From assembly GCF_019679455.1 (NCBI RefSeq), contig NZ_JAIEZQ010000002.1:124001-188000 (forward strand): a stretch of DNA of 64,000 bases, read 5' to 3'. The notes beneath the pieces are model-generated. The model ran no database searches and was not told the origin of the DNA. It saw only the letters and a list, made by a program, of their open reading frames with translations. The position numbers and the translations under genes were made by a program. Below, in pieces: positions 59,250 to 64,000 of the stretch (position 1 is the first letter of the stretch; every line of letters begins with the position of its first letter). This DNA comes from Nocardioides jiangsuensis. Lineage in GTDB: Bacteria > Actinomycetota > Actinomycetes > Propionibacteriales > Nocardioidaceae.

Positions 59250-59879
59250 GTGACCGACCCCGACAACCTCGACCGCCTCGACGACGAGGACGACCTGGAC
59301 GACCTGGACGACCTGGACGACCTGGACCGGCCCCGGGCCCTGGGCGAGGTGCCGACGACGGGGCGGGGCGGTCTGCCCTTCGCGCTGCTGCACGGCGAGG
59401 CCCTGGTGACCATCGCGTCGTGGGCGCTCGGCGACGCCGGTGTGGACCTGCTCGACTTCACCGCGACCTGGCCACAGGTGCGCGAGGTCGGGCAGCCGCT
59501 GGTGCTGCACGACCCGCTGTGCCCGCTGACCCCGGTCGGCTTCCTGCGCGAGGCGGTCCGCCGCTGCCGCGCTGAGGACGCGGTCGTGGTCGGCGTACGA
59601 CCGGTCACCGACACCATCAAGACCGTGGCCGGCGACGTCGTCGGCGAGACGGTGGACCGGGACTCGCTGCACACCGTGTGCTCGCCCGTCGTGCTCCCGG
59701 CCGCCGTGGTGGCGGCGCTGGAGGACTGGCCGGACCTCGACGACTTCGCGGCGCTGGTCACCACGCTGCGAGAGCGCTTCCCGGTCATGTTCCTGGAGGC
59801 GCCGGCGCTCGGGCGGCGGGTGGAGGACGAGTCGGCGGTCGCGCTGCTCACGGCGTTCGCGGAGGAGCAGGGCGCCTGA
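59250..59879 (+). CDS. Degenerate IspD-like nucleotidyltransferase-fold protein
   Basis: A 209-residue protein. Residues 1-30 are an acidic DDLDDLDDL repeat. The rest aligns with IspD in order: LVLHDPLCPLTPVGFL corresponds to the IspD block HDSARPLASPDLF, VVVGVRPVTDTIKTVAGDVVGETVDRDSLHTVCSPVVLPAAVV to the PVTDT...PQ segment. It lacks the N-terminal CTP-binding loop (AAGxGxRxG) of a working enzyme, and the catalytic lysine is not evident. A GTG start is chosen 6 bases after TGTGAT. It converges on the true ispD. Probably a catalytically inactive paralogue or partner. Confidence 0.65.
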   Translation: MTDPDNLDRLDDEDDLDDLDDLDDLDRPRALGEVPTTGRGGLPFALLHGEALVTIASWALGDAGVDLLDFTATWPQVREVGQPLVLHDPLCPLTPVGFLREAVRRCRAEDAVVVGVRPVTDTIKTVAGDVVGETVDRDSLHTVCSPVVLPAAVVAALEDWPDLDDFAALVTTLRERFPVMFLEAPALGRRVEDESAVALLTAFAEEQGA

Positions 59880-59898
59880 GCGGCCGGGACGCGGCGGG

Positions 59899-60621
59899 TC
59901 AGCGGGGAGCGCGGAGCAGCCGCTCGGCGAGCGCGACGTCCTCCGGGAACGTGATCTTCAGGTTGGTCGCCGGGCTCGGGACGCAGTGGATCGCGAGGTC
60001 GGTGTACCGCTCCACGCAGCTCGCGGTGTCGGTGCCGACGAAGCCGTCCCGCTCGGCCCGCCGGTAGGCGTCGAGCAGCGGCCGTGCCCGGAACGCCTGG
60101 GGTGTCTGCACGGCGACCGGGTGCACGGGGCGCGGCCCGCCGTCGCGGGGCACGAGCGCCGGCTGCTCGCGGACCGGGAGGGCGCCGCCGTACGACGCGG
60201 CCGCCTCCACCACGGCGCGGAACAGGTCCGGGCTCGCGAGCGGGCGGGCGCTGTCGTGGATGGCCACCACGTCGATCTCCCCGGCGTCGATCCGGGGGGC
60301 GAGGGCCTGCAGCGCGTTCCACTCCGAGCCGTGTCGGGTGTCCCCGCCGGGGACGACGACCTCGTGGCCGGTCAGGTGGCGTTGCACGACGCCACGGTCC
60401 GCCTCACGGACCACGACGACCACCGCGTCGACGTACTCCAGGTCGGCCGCCGCGCGCAGCGACCAGGTGAAGACCGGTGAGCCCGCGAGGGGGAGCAGGA
60501 CCTTGTTGGTGTCGGCGCCGACCCGGCGTCCCTCCCCGGCCGCGAGGACGACGACCGCCGCGCGCGGCGTACCCGCGTCCGCGCCGCTGCCCTCGACGCC
60601 TGCCGTCCTCTCGCCGCCCAC
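59899..60621 (-). CDS. ispD: 2-C-methyl-D-erythritol 4-phosphate cytidylyltransferase
   Basis: Third enzyme of the non-mevalonate isoprenoid pathway, making CDP-methylerythritol from MEP and CTP. Signatures: VVVLAAGEGRRVGADTNKVLLPLAGSPVFTWSL with the CTP loop and lysine, VVVPGGDTRHGSEWNALQAL, VAIHDSARPLASPDL, VAVQTPQAFRARPLLDAYRRA, GTDTASCVERY and NLKITFPEDVALAE. The GTG start is set 7 bases after TAGCGT; a GTG three codons earlier overlaps that box. carD-ispD proximity is conserved in actinobacteria, but ispF is absent here. Confidence 0.95.
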   Translation of the reverse strand: MGGERTAGVEGSGADAGTPRAAVVVLAAGEGRRVGADTNKVLLPLAGSPVFTWSLRAAADLEYVDAVVVVVREADRGVVQRHLTGHEVVVPGGDTRHGSEWNALQALAPRIDAGEIDVVAIHDSARPLASPDLFRAVVEAAASYGGALPVREQPALVPRDGGPRPVHPVAVQTPQAFRARPLLDAYRRAERDGFVGTDTASCVERYTDLAIHCVPSPATNLKITFPEDVALAERLLRAPR

Positions 60622-60628
60622 GGCGGTC

Positions 60629-60634
60629 ACGCTA
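60629..60634 (-). promoter_or_regulatory. -10 box, leaderless start of ispD
   Basis: On the minus strand TAGCGT lies 7 bases before the chosen GTG. Confidence 0.45.
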
Positions 60635-60647
60635 TCCCGTCCCCCTC

Positions 60648-60713
60648 GTTGAGGCGTCACTCGTGCGGCGTCGAGAGGTCACTCGTGCGGCGTCGAGGCG
60701 TCACTCGTGCGGG
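60648..60713 (+). repeat. 22-bp tandem repeat array, locus C (3 units)
   Basis: Three exact-length units in the divergent gap between ispD and narK, preceded by CCCCCTC as at locus A. Centres read GGCGTC, GAGGTC and GGCGTC, and all three carry CACTCGTGCGG. They lie directly upstream of the ispD -10 box and could be a regulatory site for it. Confidence 0.9.
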
Positions 60714-60816
60714 CGCTGTTGGGGCGCTGTGAGGAAGTGAGGAGAAGTTGACCTCCCGCGCACAAACGCCGAGGGCCTCCGAAACACCGGCTTCGTAGCG
60801 TCCTGCACAGAACGAC

Positions 60817-60859
60817 GGGGGCCCGACGGGCGCACAACGGCGTGCATCGTCGGGCTCCC
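60817..60859 (+). promoter_or_regulatory. Stable hairpin in the narK leader
   Basis: GGGGGCCCGACG pairs with CGTCGGGCTCCC (12 pairs including one G-U) around a 19-base loop that can form an inner GCAC/GTGC stem. It ends 27 bases before the ATG, just upstream of the GAGGAG ribosome site. No T-run follows. Confidence 0.5.
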
Positions 60860-60886
60860 TCCCGTGCCTGACCGAGGAGCCAGCCG

Positions 60887-62263
60887 ATGAGTGTGACCGA
60901 GACCCGGGACGTGGCGGAAGCGCCGAGCACGCCGGTACGACGTGGGGGCCGGTGGATCGAGCACTGGGAGCCCGAGAACGAGCAGTTCTGGGCCGGAGGC
61001 GGAAGCCGCGTTGCGCGGCGGAACCTGGTGTGGTCGATCCTCGCCGAGCACGTCGGCTTCTCGGTGTGGCTGCTGTGGAGCGCGGTCGTGGTGTACCTGC
61101 CGCAGGCCGGCTTCGACTTCTCGGTGAACCAGCTGTTCTGGCTGGTCGCGCTGCCCAACCTCGTCGGCGCGACGATGCGCTTCCCCTACACGTTCGCGGT
61201 CGCGAGGTTCGGCGGCCGCAACTGGACAGTGGTCAGTGCCCTGCTGCTGCTCCTCCCGCTGGCGCTGCTCGTGGCGTGCGTCAGCAACCCCGTGACGCCG
61301 TACGCCTTCTTCCTCGTCGCCGCCGCGAGCGCCGGGCTCGGGGGCGGCAACTTCGCGAGCAGCATGGCGAACATCTCCTACTTCTACCCGGACGCGAAGA
61401 AGGGCGCCGCGCTCGGCATCAACGCCGCGGGCGGCAACATCGGCGTCTCCACCGTGCAGCTCGTCGTGCCCGCGATCGTCGGGATCTCGGTCTTCGGCGC
61501 CGCGAGCGCGGTCAACCTGGAGAACATCGCGCTCGTGTGGGTGCCGCTGTCGCTCCTCGCCGCGGCCGGCGCGTGGTTCTGCATGGACAACCTCGTCAGC
61601 GCGAAGTCGCCGATGGCCGACCAGCTCAAGGCCGCGGGCAGGCCGCAGACGTGGGTGATGTCGATGCTGTACGTCGGGACGTTCGGCTCGTTCATCGGGT
61701 ACGGCGCCGCGATGCCGCTGCTCATGAAGACGCAGTTCCCGGACGTGACCGGCGTGTACTACGCGTTCCTCGGGGCGCTCGTCGGGTCGGCGTTCCGGCC
61801 CCTCGGCGGATGGCTCGCGGACCGGACCGGTGGCGCGCGGATCAGCGCCGTGGTGTTCGTCGGCATGGGCCTCGGCGTGGTCGGCGTAATCGCCGCGGTG
61901 CGCGCCGGGTCGTTCCCGCTGTTCCTCGTCGGGTTCCTCGCGCTCTTCGCGCTGAGCGGGATCGGCAACGGGTCGACGTACCGGATGATCCCCGCGATCT
62001 TCCGCAGCCAGACCGCGGACGGCGCGGCCGCCCGTCGTCACGGCGCGGCGGCGCTCGGCCTGATCTCGGCGATCGGTGCGTACGGCGGTTTCCTGGTGCC
62101 GCGCGCCTTCGGGGTCTCGGTGGAGCGCACCGGAGGTATCGAGGCGGCGCTGGTCGGGTTCATCGGGTTCTACGTGCTCTGCACCGCGGTGACCTGGTGG
62201 TGCTATCTGCGCAGCCGGGTGCTGACGCAGCGCGTGCCGAGTCTTGCGCACGCCCGGGTCTGA
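60887..62263 (+). CDS. narK: NarK-type nitrate/nitrite transporter
   Basis: A 458-residue major facilitator with 12 helices. A 45-residue hydrophilic N-terminus (HWEPENEQFWAGGGSRVARRNL) is common in the NarK2-like group. Nitrate signatures occur as AGLGGGNFASSMANISYFYP with KKGAALGINAAGGNIGVS in helix 5, and GIGNGSTYRMIPAIF in the second half. The substrate arginines lie in MRFPYTF and FRPLGGW. GAGGAG precedes the ATG. It feeds nitrate to the reductase encoded next; the stop codon touches a 22-base repeat array. Confidence 0.94.
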   Translation: MSVTETRDVAEAPSTPVRRGGRWIEHWEPENEQFWAGGGSRVARRNLVWSILAEHVGFSVWLLWSAVVVYLPQAGFDFSVNQLFWLVALPNLVGATMRFPYTFAVARFGGRNWTVVSALLLLLPLALLVACVSNPVTPYAFFLVAAASAGLGGGNFASSMANISYFYPDAKKGAALGINAAGGNIGVSTVQLVVPAIVGISVFGAASAVNLENIALVWVPLSLLAAAGAWFCMDNLVSAKSPMADQLKAAGRPQTWVMSMLYVGTFGSFIGYGAAMPLLMKTQFPDVTGVYYAFLGALVGSAFRPLGGWLADRTGGARISAVVFVGMGLGVVGVIAAVRAGSFPLFLVGFLALFALSGIGNGSTYRMIPAIFRSQTADGAAARRHGAAALGLISAIGAYGGFLVPRAFGVSVERTGGIEAALVGFIGFYVLCTAVTWWCYLRSRVLTQRVPSLAHARV

Positions 62264-62372
62264 CCGAACGACTGACGTCTCGACGCCGACGGACTGACGT
62301 CTCAACACCGCACGACTGACGTCTGAACGCCGAACGAGTGACGTCTCAACACCGAACGACTGACGTCTCAAC
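62263..62372 (-). repeat. 22-bp tandem repeat array, locus D (5 inverted units)
   Basis: Five contiguous units in inverted orientation, all with the GACGTC centre (ACTGACGTCTCAAC form). The array starts at the last base of the narK stop codon and ends 17 bases before the next ATG, directly abutting the ribosome site. It is the longest array in the window. Confidence 0.92.
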
Positions 62373-62389
62373 GAGAGAGGGGAGGGGAC

Positions 62390-64000
62390 ATGGTGGAGCA
62401 GGTCGAGGGGACACGTACGCACTGCCCGTACTGCTCGCTCCAGTGCGGCATGCAGCTGCACCGCCGGGGTCGCGAGACGACCGTCGCCGCGTGGGAGGAG
62501 TTCCCCACCAACCAGGGCGCGATGTGCCGCAAGGGCTGGACGTCGACCGCGCTGCTGCGTGACCGCGAGCGGATCACCACGCCGCTGGTCCGGGACCCCG
62601 CGACCGGGACGTTCCGGGCCGCGGAGTGGGACGAGGCGCTCGACCTGGTCGCCTCCCGGCTCGCCGACCTCCAGCGCCGGCACGGCCACGACGCGGTGGC
62701 GGTGTTCGGCGGGGGCGGGCTGACCAACGAGAAGGCCTACTCGCTCGGCAAGTTCGCCCGGGTCGCGCTGCGCACCAGCCAGGTCGACTACAACGGCCGG
62801 TGGTGCATGTCGTCGGCCGCGTCGGCGGGGACGCGCGCCTTCGGCCTCGACCGCGGCCTCCCGTTCCCGCTCCGCGACATCGAGCACACCGACGTACTCG
62901 TCCTCGTCGGGTCCAACCTCGCCGAGACCATGCCGCCGGCGGCCCGGCACCTCGACGCGCTGCGCCGCAACGGCGGCAAGGTCGTCGTGGTCGACCCGCG
63001 ACGTACGGCGACCGCCGACCGCGCCGACGTGGTGCTGCAGCCCGTCCCCGGCACCGACCTGGCCCTCGCCCGCGGCGTGCTGCACGCGGTGGTCGCCGGA
63101 GGCTGGGTCGACCAGGCGTACGTCGACGCGCGGACCACCGGCTTCGAGCAGGTGCGGCGCGACGTGGCCACGGCCTGGCCGGAGCTGACCGAGCGGGTCA
63201 CCGGCGTCGCCGCCGACGACGTGCGCGCGCTCGCCCGGATGCTCGGCGAGGCCGAGAACGTCATCGTGCTCACCGCCCGCGGCGCCGAGCAGCACGCCCA
63301 GGGGTCGGACACCGTCCTGGCCTGGGTCAACGTCGCGCTCGCCCTGGGCCAGTGCGGGAAGTTGCTGTCGGGCTACGGCTGCCTCACCGGCCAGGGCAAC
63401 GGCCAGGGCGGCCGCGAGCACGGCCAGAAGGCCGACCAGCTCCCCGGCTACCGCAGCATCGAGGACCCCGCCGCCCGCGAGCACGTCGCCGGGGTGTGGG
63501 GCGTCGACCCTGCTGGCCTTCCCGGCCGGGGCCGCTCCGCCTACGAGCTGCTCGACGCGATCGGCGCCGACGGCGGACCGAAGGGGCTCTTGGTCTTCGG
63601 CTCCAACATCGTCGTCTCCGCGCCCAACGCGCACCACGTCTCGGGCCGCCTCGACGCGCTCGAGCTGCTGGTCGTCGCGGACTTCGTGATGTCCGAGACC
63701 GCGGCTCGCGCCGACGTGGTGCTGCCGGTCACCCAGTGGGCCGAGGAGACCGGCACCATGACCAACCTCGAGGGCCGGGTGATCCTGCGCCGCCGGGCCG
63801 TCTCCCCTCCTCAAGGGGTGCGCAGCGACCTCGAGGTCCTGGCCGGGTTGGCCGGGCGGCTCGGCGCGCCGGCCGGCTTCGACACCGACCCCGAGCGGGT
63901 CTTCGACGAGCTCCGCCGGGCCTCGGCCGGGGGCCCCGCCGACTACGCCGGGATCAGCTATGCGCGGATCACCGACGAGCACGGCGTCTTCTGGCCCTGC
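62390..64000 (+). CDS. Assimilatory nitrate reductase, catalytic molybdopterin subunit, C-terminus cut by window edge
   Basis: A molybdopterin-guanine-dinucleotide oxidoreductase that reduces nitrate to nitrite in the cytoplasm. 537 codons are present. The N-terminal 4Fe-4S cluster uses THCPYCSLQCGM (Cys12, 15, 19) and GAMCRKGW (fourth Cys). Then come YNGRWCMSSAASAGTRAFG (cysteine near the Mo site), VVVVDPRRTATADRAD, LTGQGNGQGGREHGQKADQLPGYR, and VMSETAARADVVLPVTQWAEETGTMTN. The opening THCPYCSLQC is typical of the NarB/NasC assimilatory group, and narK lies just upstream. GGAGGGG precedes the ATG. Any C-terminal ferredoxin or flavin domain lies beyond the window. Confidence 0.9.
   Translation, partial: MVEQVEGTRTHCPYCSLQCGMQLHRRGRETTVAAWEEFPTNQGAMCRKGWTSTALLRDRERITTPLVRDPATGTFRAAEWDEALDLVASRLADLQRRHGHDAVAVFGGGGLTNEKAYSLGKFARVALRTSQVDYNGRWCMSSAASAGTRAFGLDRGLPFPLRDIEHTDVLVLVGSNLAETMPPAARHLDALRRNGGKVVVVDPRRTATADRADVVLQPVPGTDLALARGVLHAVVAGGWVDQAYVDARTTGFEQVRRDVATAWPELTERVTGVAADDVRALARMLGEAENVIVLTARGAEQHAQGSDTVLAWVNVALALGQCGKLLSGYGCLTGQGNGQGGREHGQKADQLPGYRSIEDPAAREHVAGVWGVDPAGLPGRGRSAYELLDAIGADGGPKGLLVFGSNIVVSAPNAHHVSGRLDALELLVVADFVMSETAARADVVLPVTQWAEETGTMTNLEGRVILRRRAVSPPQGVRSDLEVLAGLAGRLGAPAGFDTDPERVFDELRRASAGGPADYAGISYARITDEHGVFWPC

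Noticed and set aside
60701-63982. A 1093-codon open frame on the minus strand
   Set aside because: Antisense to narK and nitrate reductase, which carry complete family motifs. Its composition is that of a shadow frame.
1-64000. tRNA, rRNA, insertion sequences, phage genes
   Set aside because: No cloverleaf with a CCA-end pattern, rRNA core sequence, transposase or phage structural motif was noticed by reading. A covariance-model scan would settle tRNAs.

Overview
The window is very GC-rich DNA with dense, overlapping genes and frequent GTG starts. It comes from an actinobacterium, most likely a Nocardioides-type organism (Propionibacteriales); that placement is inferred from gene content, since no rRNA is present. 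Supporting genes are the mycothiol glycosyltransferase MshA, a mycothiol-dependent DinB-type enzyme, CarD, SenX3/RegX3, a DUF2516 protein beside an HbhA-like protein, and a GAF-ANTAR protein. I see no tRNA, rRNA, CRISPR array, insertion sequence or prophage.

Layout. 0-3 kb: an LCP ligase cut by the left edge, D-aminoacyl-tRNA deacylase, a beta-keto acid cleavage enzyme, a 33-residue membrane peptide and a nitrobindin. 3.2-11.8 kb: one minus-strand operon for uptake and breakdown of a probably mannose-containing glycoside. It holds a LacI repressor, an ABC importer, a secreted toroid hydrolase, a GH130 phosphorylase and an AGE-family isomerase, under one promoter with a palindromic operator over its -10 box. 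11.9-19.6 kb: a secreted propeller, a Fur regulator, GAF-ANTAR, DsrE, a cupin, YgfZ, a large HTH protein coupled to a small membrane protein, and UDP-glucose dehydrogenase. 19.8-24.4 kb: sulfate activation (cysC fusion, SafE-type transporter, cysD, cysN). 24.4-30 kb: asparaginase, the XRE/HbhA/DUF2516 block, topoisomerase IB, a macrodomain protein and a low-complexity surface protein. 30-36.9 kb: acyl-CoA metabolism with a divergent TetR regulator, an AbiEi/DUF559 protein, and two exported proteins upstream of an acyl-CoA ligase. 37-45.8 kb: TypA, aldo/keto reductase, sirtuin, enoyl-CoA hydratase, a CmpX-like membrane protein, an M4 protease fused to an emfourin-like inhibitor, and an SDR. 46-56 kb: an iron-box-controlled adenylation-carrier-acyltransferase fusion, mshA, a YbjN protein, regX3/senX3 divergent from phoU, a DinB enzyme, ldh and gpmA. 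56-64 kb: exported proteins, a UbiA prenyltransferase, carD, a degenerate IspD-like protein, ispD, narK and a nitrate reductase cut by the right edge.

Regulation visible in the sequence. At least sixteen genes carry a TAnnnT hexamer exactly 6 or 7 bases before the start codon, which points to widespread leaderless transcription and fixes several starts. Specific sites are an IdeR/DtxR-type iron box in the 18-base promoter spacer of the fusion gene, a PHO-box-like direct repeat between senX3 and phoU, and palindromes for the LacI and TetR regulators. Strong hairpins sit at many gene ends.

The most unusual items are a family of exactly 22-base tandem repeats at four intergenic loci (18 units), the iron-regulated three-domain fusion, the protease-inhibitor fusion, and the degenerate IspD-like protein beside the real one.
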